Shown: one piece after another, positions 25,018 through 35,731 of the stretch
How positions within the stretch are numbered: the first letter of the stretch is position 1
Layout: every line of letters begins with the position of its first letter
From: Erodium maritimum
Lineage: Eukaryota > Streptophyta > Magnoliopsida > Geraniales > Geraniaceae
Length of the DNA: 64,000 nucleotides
Assembly: GCA_963921825.1 (NCBI GenBank)
Contig: OY997591.1
Span: forward strand, 40,445,825-40,509,824
Reading direction: 5' to 3'
The notes under the pieces: model-generated
Databases searched by the model: none
What the model saw: only the letters and a program-made list of their open reading frames with translations
Told to the model about the DNA's origin: nothing
Made by a program: the position numbers and the translations under genes

Positions 25018-25302
25018 AGAACAAGGTTCTCGTGAGGGCAGATGTCGACTCAAGAGCCAGGATAACAATCCAGCGGCGTCGTTAAGAGCTTCTACAGCAA
25101 TTTGACCGAAGAGGAATATTCCGTTTGGATATTAAACATCGTCAAATCTGCAATAACGCATGGGACTTGCCGATGCCATTACAGTAAAGTCGTTAGGAAC
25201 TAGTGGTCTACGATGCACCAACAAGTCAACTCTCGCTATTTTTTTCTGAATTTTTAGTAACAAAATAAAAAATATTAGAATTGAGAAAGAAAAAAAATAA
25301 CT
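25018..25302. other. MDH upstream region
   Basis: About 285 bp between the TATA-like box and the LINE-3 insertion. No ORF. Any proximal regulatory sites of MDH would lie here. Confidence 0.4.
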
Positions 25303-25314
25303 AAACGCATGCAC

Positions 25315-25840
25315 ATTTAATAGACAATATTAATCATGTCTCCAAAGAGCAAAATGAAATAATCGAGCGCCGGCCCTAGCCTAGGCGAGAACTCGACCAG
25401 AGCACGAGTGTCGTCGGAGATCTAGTTGATCTTCCGGCCAGAACTTCTCTTTTGGCTTCGTGGGGACGAGGTGTACGTTATTAGCGTCGTCTGCGTTGGT
25501 GACTTGCATGGGAGGGGCTGATTTCGGCGTCAGGGGAGCGTTGGTGACTTGCACGAGAGGAGCTGATTTCGGCGGCAGGGGGCTGTGGCTCAGCGATCCG
25601 GGAGCTACGATCGTTGGCGGTTGCACGGCTTCTAAGGGGGTAAGTTTCTGTTTCCCTCTGTGTTATCCCTTTGTGTGATTTGGTCTGGCTTGGGTGGGAT
25701 TGGTTGCGATCCGGCGAGGTGGAGTTGGGGAGTACGGGTACTGCTCCTTCAGTACGGTAGTGTGGACGGTGTGGGGACAGCGGCGTGCTGCAGGCGGCTG
25801 TAAGTCGGGACGGTAACTGGTGGTGTGTGGGGGCAGAACG
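25315..25840 (+). other. LINE-3 sequence upstream of ORF2
   Basis: GC-rich, with a degenerate duplication (TTGGTGACTTGCA ... GGGGCTGATTTCGGCG at about 25495-25530 and 25540-25580). It could be the last part of ORF1 or the spacer before ORF2. No domain is recognisable. Confidence 0.45.
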
Positions 25841-28800
25841 ATGAGATTCCTCTCATGGAATTGTCGGGGGCTGGGGAAGTTGGCTAATGTGGAATACCTG
25901 AAAGGGGCGATTCGTCGTCGGAAACCGCAAGTAGTTTTTCTCAGCGAGACGTTGGCTCGGAAAGGAGACGTTGACATTCTGAAATTGAAGACGGTGTTTG
26001 CGGGAGGGTGCGAGACTCCGATAGAGGGCCATAAAGGGGGAATCATCCTGCTATGGGCGGCAGGGGTGTCAGTGACGAAGATTGACTGTCAGGAAAGGTT
26101 CATTGATGTGGAAGTCAGAGGACCGGAGGGGGAGGAGATTCGCTTTACTGGCATCTATGGTGAGGCGAACCGGGACCTTCGTTGGCAGACCTGGGAGATG
26201 ATTCGGTCTCTAGGGGCACGACTGGGGGTACCTAAGAAGTGGTTGTTGATGGGTGATTTTAATGGAATTCTGAAACAGCGGAAGAAAAGAGGAGGGAATC
26301 AGTACCCGTCCGGCCTCATCCACGGCTTTAGAGGAGAAATGAGGGAGATCCAGGTGGAGGATGTACCACTCCAAGGGTATGGCTTCACCTGGCATAGTGG
26401 GAGCGAACCGGAGACACGCATGGCGGTTTAGCTTGATCGGGCTCTTATATCGCGGGAGTTAAAGGATGTCTGGCCGGACGGACACCTGGTAAACCTTGGT
26501 ATCTCAACATCGGATCATCTACCTATTTTAATGGATTCGGAACAGCGGATGGACCCAGTGGGTTCGAGGCAATTCCGGTTTGAGAATATGTGGGCGGAGG
26601 ATCCGGAGTGTGGACAGCTGGTCCAAGCTTGGTGGGGGTCTCCGGGTGATCGGGACATTGGCACTAAGACTAAGGAGACGGGCGAAGCGTTAGAGGTCTG
26701 GGGAAGGAGGTCTACAACGCGCTAGCCAAGAAGATTTTCCGGTATGAGAAGGATATTCTGTGGTTGAATGGGAGACTAGATAGAACAAGTATTCGTAGGC
26801 GGAGAGCTTTGCAGAAGCTCTATGTGTCGGCATTGGAAAAGAAGGGGGAGTTCTGGAGGCAAAGGGCTAAGCAACATTGGCTTACGGAAAGTGATCAGGA
26901 CACTAAGTTCTTTCAGGCGTCGGCGTCTCAACGGAAGAACATAAATAAGGTGACGGAACTGAAAGATGCTGAGGGGAATGTTCTCTCATGGGATACGGGC
27001 TTGGGCGAGCATATCCTGGAATTCTACAAGACCTTGTCCAGGAAGACGCGAGGGGATGGGATTAATGGCCCTCGGTTCCGACAACAAGTAACAGAAGATC
27101 AGAATCGGGCACTGATGAGGGAAGTGTCGTCTGAGGAAGTTAGAGAGGCCACATTCTCGGTGGGACCAAACAAATCGCCTGGCCCAGATGGTTTGAACCC
27201 TTTCTTTTACCAAAAGTATTGGAGTACAGTGGGTGAGGATGTCACCCGCTGGGCACGGAGGGTCTTCACGGGGGAGGAAATAGCGACAGGCCTGAACAAA
27301 ACAACCTTGGTTCTGATACCAAAGGTAGAGTGTCCGATGTCATTGAAGGACCTGCGACCTATTGCTCTTTGCAATGTGATATTCAAGATTGTATCGAAGG
27401 TGGCGGCGAATCGATTAAAGGGATTGCTGGACGGTCTTATATCGGCTACTCAAGGTGCGTTTGTCCCGGGCCGGTCTATACAGGACAATATCATTTTATC
27501 ATATGAGACTTTGCATTACTTGAGGAATAAGAAGTTGGGCAAGGAAGGGTGGGTGGCCCTGAAGCTTGATATGAGTAAAGCTTACAATCGCGTAGAATGG
27601 GGATTTATGTGGGATATGATGAGGGGCTTTGGACTAAGTGAGGATTGGATCAATCTCGTACGTCGGTGTACGTATTCGGTTACATATAACATAGTTGCGG
27701 GAGGACAGCACGCGAGGTTTGTGCAACCGGAGAGGGGGATTCGACAGGGGATCCGCTATCCCCGTACCTATTCCTATTTTGCATGGAAGGATTCTCGAGA
27801 CTACTACAAGGGGCGGAGGGGGCATGAGAGATCCATGGGGTGAGAATAACCCCTCGGGCACCGCCTCTGTCCCACTTGTTCTTTGCTGATGACTGTTACG
27901 TGTATTGTAAGGCGACCCCGCTGGAGATGGGTCGAGTGCAGGGGTACTTGCGGTTGTTTGAAGAAGCGTCAGGGCAGATAGTAAATCAAAAGAAGTCGTC
28001 GCTATTCTTTAGTGTCAATACGTCTACCTCCCGTCGAGAGGACGGGGTTAGGATACTGGGTATACCGGAGCTAACTTAGCCTTCCCCCTACCTGGGTATC
28101 CCAAATATGATGGGACGTAGTAGGAAGCAGGGATTGCAATATATCCTCACACGAGTACTACGACGAATTCAGAGATGGGACGGCAAACTCCTAAACGGGG
28201 CAGGAAAGGAGGTCCTAGTAAAGTCAGTACTGCAGGCGATTCCTACATACACGATGAGTGTTATGCAATTGCCAAAAGGGCTGTTGGAGAAGATGAATGT
28301 GGCTTTGGCTCGGTTTTGGTGGAAGTCGTGTGGGGAGGGTGGTAAAGGGGTCATATGGCAATCTTGGACGACCATGTCCCGCCCGAAGGATGAGGGGGGC
28401 CTGGGTTTGAAGAATATGTTTGACTTTAACACGGCCTTATTGGGAAAACAACTGTGGAGGCTACTTTTATATGAGACTAGTCTGGTTGCTCGAGTTTTGA
28501 AAGTACGGTATTACCCGGAGACGTCGGTGTTAGACGCGGTTCGGAAACCAAACCAAAGTTTTGTATGGCAAAGTCTACTATCGGCTCAAGATATGATCAA
28601 GGAAGGGGCGAGAAGGTCGATTGGGCCAGGGACGACCACGTTGATCGGCACCCATCCGTGGTTGGTGGGAGTGGAACCAAGAGTGCAATCCACAAGGCTG
28701 GATCTAGCTATTCGACCGGTGTCGGAAATTATGCTTCCAAATGACAGGAGGTGGGACGTCGATAAGATTCGACAGATGTTTGAAGAGGACGTCCAACAGG

Positions 28801-29903
28801 CGATACTAGCGGTACCTATCAGTAAATTTGCAGACTCCGACTCCTGGTAATGGTCGGGGGACTACCTGGGGCAATATACGGTGAAGGCAGCTTATGGGCT
28901 GTGTCAACAAGATCAGGCAGTTTTTCAACCCCAGACGGACATTTGGACGAGAATCTGGCAGTTAGAAGTCTTGCCTAAAGTACGCACGTTTCTCTGGAGG
29001 ATGTGCTCAGGGTGTCTACAGGTGGCAATGAATCTTAGACGCAGACACATAGATATGGCAGCAGTATGCCCGGTATGCACAGGGGCTGAGGAATCCGAAC
29101 TTCATCTGCTAGTTGAGTGCCCCATGGCGGCGGAATGTTGGACCAAATCGGGCTTAAATATCCCACATGATGCCCAATCAATCTCGGACTGGGTGCAGAG
29201 GACGTTGAGTAGTAACCCTCCGGCAAGTGGAGGATTAATAGGTTGCATCCTTTGGGAGGTGTGGAAGGCTAGAAACAAGGTGGTCTGGGAACAGAAGACA
29301 AAGACGGCGGCAGCGGTTTTCCAAACAACTTTTCACCTACAAGCAGGATGGCTGGAGGCTATGAAACGAAAGAAGCAAAATCTATCTCAGCCAGATCGAG
29401 GCCGGATACCTGGGGCTGTAGTTTGGGAGCCCCCGCCCCAGGGAACTTGGGCAGTGAACATAGATGGGGCTTTATTCGCGGCGGCAAACCTGATGGGGAC
29501 GGGATGGATCGGTAGGGATGACCAGGGCCGAATCACGGGGGCCCGGTCGACTTCCATCCATGGCCCCCAAAATCCGACCCTGGTGGAGGCGTATGCAATC
29601 AGGGACGTGCTGACCTATCTTAAGAAACACCCTCACCAGAGAGCAATTGTGAGAAGCGACTGCAAGATCATAGTGGATATGATCAGAAAAGGAGGAAGTC
29701 TTCTATCTCATTTAGGGACAATTATCACTGATTGTATCTCCCTTTTATCTCAACTCGAGTACGTGCAACTCGTCTTTGTAAAACGGACAGTGAACAAAGC
29801 AGCTCATTGGCTTGCCAGGGCGGCTTATTCTTCACCTGTCTGGAATTGGTCTGGGGGTCATATCCCTGAACCACTTCAAAGGATCCTCATTGCCGATATT
29901 TAA
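25841..29903 (+). pseudogene. LINE-3 ORF2: endonuclease, reverse transcriptase, RNase H
   Basis: From ATG 25841 the order is: endonuclease (MRFLSWNCRGLGKL, FLSETLARKG, GIYGEAN, LMGDFNGIL, TSDHLPI), RT (KSPGPDGLNPFFYQKYW, LIPKVECP, LRPIALCNVIFKIVSK, QGAFVPGRSIQDNI, LKLDMSKAYNRVEW, ERGIRQG, active site FFADDCYVYC), the thumb, and zf-RVT (KVRTFLWRMCSG ... CPVCTGAEESELHLLVECP). RNase H I follows with all four acidic/His positions visible: NIDGALF, LVEAYAIRDVL, RSDCKIIVDM, NKAAHWLAR. Stops are seen at 26429-26431 (TAG), 27825-27827 (TGA), 28077-28079 (TAG) and 28848-28850 (TAA), with frame changes near 26725 and 27748. The few breaks suggest a moderately recent insertion. Confidence 0.92.
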
Positions 29904-29940
29904 ATAAAAACATTTCATTACTCTAAAAAAACGCATGCAC

Positions 29941-30821
29941 TTGTTTGATATTTGTATCACTTAAAATAAAGACCCTAAAATCTTGATCGAGATCCTTCAT
30001 GATTGGTTGTTGACATGGATGGTCGGTAGAAGGTGAAGTAGGAAAATTGCTTATTTTGTGTCGATCGTAAAGGGACACCACTTGTCTCTCTCGATCTTGT
30101 CTTGGAGAATCATTGATCACAACGAGACTGTTTCGCAATCGTCATCTGATCCACTTGTTATGGGCTCAAGTGTAGGGTGTCCTCTTAGTGTTTTTAAAGT
30201 CTTGCTTTTGGAATTCTCGAAGATGTAATAAAAATGCTCTGTTTTTTCTGCGGCCTTACCTTTCAACTTTGCGTAGTCTAAACATGGGTCTCTTGTCAGC
30301 TGCTCAGAGCCACAAATTTAAAGTACCATCACCCCTTCCCTCCAAATAAGTACTCATTCGAGGTTGAGGCATTAGAGGGCAAAACCTTATGAGCTCCACA
30401 AGAGGAATAAAAATGAATAAGGATGGTTCTTTTCAGGGTATGTGCGATCCAAAGTAATGTCCTTCATAATAAGGGTTGATCCGTTGTTACCTTGAGTCAC
30501 GACCAAAGCTGTTAGGGGTGGGACTTGTTGACTTTTCGTGCCCCAGCCAACACTTCACTCTCCTTATTGAATGTGCGGGGCTTATTAAAGTATGTGACTT
30601 GCTCGAGACTAGGTTGATCAAAGCCACCACACAATTCAGCCCTAGTGGTTCTTCAATCGTAGATGCTCAACCAATCTCCATGCACGTGTTGTCATACATG
30701 AACGTTGCTAGTCCTCCCAACCTCACATGTCGCTCCACCTAGAGATGAGACCATCTTGTTTGAAGGAATTAAGTTGCATCCTTCATCCCTATCCATATGT
30801 GGTTGTCATAGTGGGTCTCAC
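29941..30821. other. Unassigned intergenic DNA
   Basis: About 0.9 kb right of LINE-3. Short open stretches on both strands resemble nothing I know and have no supporting motif. Probably old intergenic sequence upstream of MDH, displaced by LINE-3. Confidence 0.4.
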
Positions 30822-31540
30822 TGTTAGGTCTCGAGGTAGGGTTGGAGATGAACCAACTCGCATCGGAAAATCAATGAAAACAAAGAAACGATTAAAACCA
30901 TGAAACAACTAACAAAGAATGGATTCACAAGAGAAAAATTCAACACTATTTCTTACCAAAACAAGAACACCGGTTAACGAATGATTGACTTGAGTCTCCA
31001 AGACGCCTACGTATCCACATGGGAATCAAAGCCACGTAGTTCTTCTCTTTGAGGACTCAAGAACACAAAAATGGAGGTGGGAGCTTGCCAAACCCGAAAT
31101 CGTGGGGAGAGAGGGAGAGAAGTTGTGTTTCCTATTCTTGTCTTGTGTTTGTTATGTTGAAAAAAGATGACTTAAACATAACAAACCCCATATTTGTCAA
31201 ACTAAAAGCATGGGACAAGTATGGTGACAAGTGGTGACAAGTAAGGTGTAAATAGAACAAAGTATGGCTAGACAAGATGGGGTTAGGTGGTGAATCACCA
31301 ACACCTTAATCCTTGTCTTGCTTACTTTGTACTAATTAATCAAGACTTGATTAATTAGTTCCATGGGCCTTGGTTGCATGGGCCTTTCATGGGCCTCTTG
31401 GAACATGGCCCGTGGCCATTTCAAACGAGGTCCCGTGATTCGCTCATCGCCTCGAAGCCTTCCATACTGGAAATGTCCAACATTATCCGACGCGATCAAT
31501 CCCAAGACTCCAAGCCTTGTCTTGATCTGTAAAGTCCTAT
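30822..31540 (-). repeat. Copia LTR piece, inverted
   Basis: Begins TGTTAGGTCTCGAGGTAGGG, the inverse complement of the Copia LTR end, and follows the LTR to GTAAAGTCCTAT, where the solo Gypsy LTR starts. The same LTR sequence resumes at 41860 (CCTATTCACTTACGGG) and ends near 41911. The 29-bp palindrome is present near 31334-31362. Confidence 0.85.
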
Positions 31541-32151
31541 TGTCACGCCCCAATTTCAGTAAAACCGAACTCGGAACGCGAACGTTTAAAACAATAAAAC
31601 CTTTCATACATTTTAAATAAAACACTTTAAAATCACCATTTAGTTACACAAAATAGTTATTTACAACTCAAAAGTACGTCCCACAAGCGGACAAAATACA
31701 AGTGTACCCGGACTCCCGCTCCTAGCTCTTCAAGCTTCTAAAGCTCACCTAGTCCATCCTGCGACCAGTACCTGTAGGAAAGCAGCTAGGGGTGAGCGTT
31801 CGCTCACCACCACGGATAACAGACTAACTACGGCATACTTAGCAGACAATGCCGGTAACACCAACAACAAACTCAACACCGGGGATCACTATCCCCAACT
31901 CAAGTACCCCGACTGACACACACACACACCGAAACCTTCCTCAACCGACTCAACACTCGGACACGTAATGTAGACCCGACACAACGATTGACGACCTCCT
32001 CCAAAGACACGACAGACAACCACGCAACACCCAAGATCACAAAGGATCGCACACCAAACAAGATCACAAAGGATCACACTCCAGCTGCTCAGTAACCTCC
32101 CTCTCTCTCGCACTCTCTCCCTTTACCGATCCCTGTCAGGTCAGCGGTCGA

Positions 32152-33450
32152 CCTGTCGCGCAACTTCTCTCAATCTCAGTCGGGAGGCTAGCCCACAACC
32201 TCTCCCCTACCCCCGATCTCAGTCGGGAGGCTAGCCACACCCACGCGCACCTTCTCCCGATCCCTGTCGGGAGGCTAGCCCACAACCTCGCCACTTCCCC
32301 AGATCCTTGTCGGGAGGCTAGCCACACCTCACGCAACTTCCCCGACATAAAGTCGGGTATCCAACCTCAGGTAACCACAATCATTATCACAAGCAAAGTT
32401 CAACAAACAGCAACAACACAGATTCAACACTCCACATGCACTAATGGCCACCCAAGACACCAACAATAACTCGGACTCAACAACCCCACGGGCACTCACG
32501 ACCACCCAAGACACACCGACAATAACTCACGGGCTCAACAACCCCACGGGCACTCACGACCTCCCAAGACACACCAACAGTAACTCACGGGCTCAACAAC
32601 CCCACGGGCACTCACTGCCTCCCAAGACACACCAACAGTAACTCGCGGGCTCAACAACCCCACGGGCACTCATGGCCACCCAAGACACCAACAGTAAAAC
32701 ACGGGCTCTCATGGCCACCCAAGACACCAACAGTAAAACACGGGCTCTCATGGCCACCCAAGACACCAACAGTAAAGCACATGCTCTCATGGCCACCTAA
32801 GACACAGCAGTAAAGCACGGGCTCTCATGGCCACCAAAGACACACTACACAAACCAACCTCCGGGCATAACCCATGCCTCCAGCAGTTCTAATATCAACA
32901 AACTCACAATCAACCTCCGGGCATGGTCATATGCCTCCAGCAGTTCTAATATCAACAGACTCACAATCAACCTCCGGGCATGGTCATATGCCTCCTGTAA
33001 TTCTAATATTGATAAGTTCACTGCTCCTACGACACTATTAAGTGTCACATACAATTCTAATGTTCGATACGTTCCCGTATCATACGACACCACCCGGTGT
33101 CGCCTGCCTTTTTAATATTCGATAAACCATGACCACCAAAGACACACTACACAAATCAACCTCCGGGCATAACCCATGCCTCCAGCAGTTCTAATATCAA
33201 CAGACTCACAATCAACCTCCGGGCATGGTCATATGCCTCCAGTAATTCTAATATTGATAAGTTCACTGCTCCTACGACACTATTAAGTGTCACATGCAAT
33301 TCTAATGTTCGATACATTCCCGTATCATACGACACCACCCGGTGTCGCCTGCCTTTCTAATATTCGATAAACTTACTAAACCCACGACATACGACACCAC
33401 CCGGTGTCGCCTGCCTTTCTAATATTCGATAAACTTACTAAACCCACGAC
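32152..33450 (-). repeat. Tandem arrays in the solo Gypsy LTR
   Basis: Four successive arrays: GGGAGGCTAGCC units of about 44 bp (32152-32345); CAACCCCACGGGCACTCACG units of about 58 bp (about 32457-32690); ACGGGCTCTCATGGCCACCC units of about 36 bp (about 32690-32832); and CAACCTCCGGGCATGGTCAT units with CGACACCACCCGGTGTCGCC hairpins (about 32855-33450). The last three have counterparts at 55290-56440 in the G2 LTR with different copy numbers. Confidence 0.8.
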
Positions 33451-34176
33451 ACCCAAGTGTCACATGCATTTCTACTGTTAACTTTCCCTAGTCAGGGCCG
33501 AGATCCGGCTACTTTTCCCTACCTCGTATGCTTTCTCCAAAAGCGCACAAATAAGCTCCGGCGTGATCTCGGTCACTCGCCTAGCTTTCCCTTTCCTCTG
33601 TCAGCGGCACGATCTAACAAAAACACAATTTTTAAACGCTTTTAAGCTTGCAGGCATAAACTGAATTTTAATAAACTTGACGCCCAAAAGTAACCCCGAC
33701 AATGTCGATCACTCCCAAACTTCCCAATTACTCGACATTTTCGGTAATGGACCCGAAAAAGCCCGATTCGCCCGACATGGCGAATCTGCCCGGGTTTTGG
33801 AAACGCCCTTCCGGGGCTCCGAAAATTCCTGTTTTCGTTTCTACAGTCTTAGAATAATTCAAGGGTTCCTATACACTCGACGGAATCCAATTCCGACTTC
33901 CGAGTAATTTAATTAGCGTTTCAAGTTTCTAAACCCGTCAATTACAACTTTTACAATTTAATTCCAAATTTCGATCCGGTTGTAGATTAGTGACTCGGAG
34001 AACGTTCTAAACCACCCGAACACGAAACCCGAGCACCCGAGCACGTGGGCCCCACCCGGCCAACTTTGGCCGTAGGTGGCTAGGGCTCAAATGGGCCCGG
34101 CCTAATTGTCTCTTGGTTTTCATTGATTTTCCGCTGCGAGTTGGTTCATCTCCAACCCTACCTCGAGACCCAACAG

Positions 34177-34189
34177 TGGTATCAGAGCC
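34177..34189 (+). other. Primer-binding site of Copia A
   Basis: TGGTATCAGAGCC starts one base after the LTR end. It is complementary to the 3' end of plant initiator-Met tRNA, the usual Copia primer. Confidence 0.9.
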
Positions 34190-35731
34190 GTGCTACCTTC
34201 GGGATTCACAAGACGGTGTTCAAAGTTTCGGTTTTGCTTGAAAGTTTCGTTTTTGGCATGTTGTTTTGCTAAATTGTTTGATAACATGTTTTAAATTATT
34301 GTTTATGGATTTAATGCATGTAAAATGAATTTTTGAAAATTATTTCAAATCTGGAAATTTTGAAAAAAATTTGATTTTTCGGGTCTCGGGAGCGGGACTC
34401 TCGGGGAGCCGAAACCGGGACCGAACGGGGCTCCGTTGGACGGAGCTAGGCCAAGCATGACCATTGGATGGTTGATATGCCAAGGCTAAACCGTTTTGTT
34501 AGTTATGACGAGTTTGGAACCGTCATGATGAACTCGAAGATCAAATGTTCAAAAGTTTCATTTTTGAACGGTTTCGATAAACCGAGCATCAAAAAATTTC
34601 GAAACTTGGCTATTAATTAAAACCGGAAAATCACATGATGTTTGATAACATTCTTGTTTGATAACACGATGTGTGATGTGATGTTGGCATGGTGCACATA
34701 ATAGCCCCGAGCTCAATTTAATTATTTATCGCTTTTCACGGCCTGCGAGCCGTTAGAGGTAACGTGTAATTATTCTTTCAAGGTGTGGTCGTCGAACCAC
34801 TTGTTTGTAATATTTATTTATTCCCGACCTGCGAGTCGTGTATTAAATTGTAATATTTTACTCAAGATGAAGAAAGGGCGAAAAGGTCATTTGGTGGCTT
34901 TTCGGGTGTTGGCATCGGCTTGGAGTCGGTGGAGCTCAAGAAGCTAGTGGGAGTTAGTTTAGGGGGCTATTATGTGCACATTTATCGCTTTATGCTTGGT
35001 TTAGTTTATGCATGATTAATTCTATGTGCTTTAGAATTGCATGCCTAACTTTATTTACCGAGTATATCACCTCACATGCAAAGATAAAATTGGAATTTTA
35101 ATCCTTGTGTGTGAACCCTTAGAACCGTCATTGCATTGGATGTAGTTGACGGGTTCAAAGGAAGAATTACATTGGATGTAATTTGAGGCATCATTGCATT
35201 TGGAATGTAGTTGATGTGCTCATCGCATCTAGGATGTGCCAAAGTTTTGAACACAACTGGACAAGTAAAAGCGGGTCATGTCCGATACCTCCCAATCATC
35301 AACACCTTACTACCTCCCCGTCCTATGGGTGTCGTGCGCATTAGCGGAGCATCCATGGGAAAGCGGGGTAGTAGGTTTGGACGACATATGTGGGTGTCGT
35401 GCGCATTAGCGGAGCACCTACATAGTGACGAGCCATAGTTGAAAATTGGTGGACCCGACTACGATTCTTAGCCTGAGGTTGAGCTAGGGTAACAGATAGG
35501 GTAAGTCGTGTACATAAGTACATACCCTAGCCAGGAGTCACATTGGATGTGATTGGATGGATTCCTACCTACATAGCTCGATTAAGTGGTGAGCATTAGT
35601 TCAGCTTAATCGAGTGAATCAAGGATCTTGGTTTCAGATTCTAAAGGTTTAGAATTGATTGTTGGTGTTTAAGCTTGATCTTCATAAAATTTATTCAGTT
35701 TACTGATTGAATTTTATCTGTTGTAGATCAA
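34190..35731 (+). other. Copia A leader
   Basis: About 1.5 kb of non-coding leader between primer site and gag. It holds repeated ACATTGGATGT-type motifs (near 35137, 35169 and 35541), one a perfect palindrome ATTACATTGGATGTAAT at 35166-35182. GGGTGTCGTGCGCATTAGCGG occurs twice in direct repeat (about 35327 and 35393). The same leader occurs in Copia B (minus) and Copia C. Confidence 0.75.

Larger units (their letters stand above)
25315..29928 (+). mobile_element. LINE-3: RNase H-bearing plant LINE, 5'-truncated
   Basis: Flanked by a perfect 12-bp target duplication AAACGCATGCAC at 25303-25314 and 29929-29940, with a short A tail (CTCTAAAAAAA) before the right copy. It contains about 525 bp of 5' sequence with no clear ORF1, then ORF2 with endonuclease, RT, zf-RVT and RNase H. 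It differs from LINE-1 and LINE-2 in carrying RNase H and in higher GC. It is broken by several stops and frame changes. Confidence 0.92.

Noticed and set aside
25381-25626. Minus-strand Pro-rich frame (PPKSAPLVQVTNAP repeated)
   Set aside because: It is antisense to LINE-3 upstream sequence and owes its repeat to a short duplication. No independent support.
29941-30821. Possible gene in the gap right of LINE-3
   Set aside because: Short open frames only, with no motif, no splice pattern and no family that I recognise.
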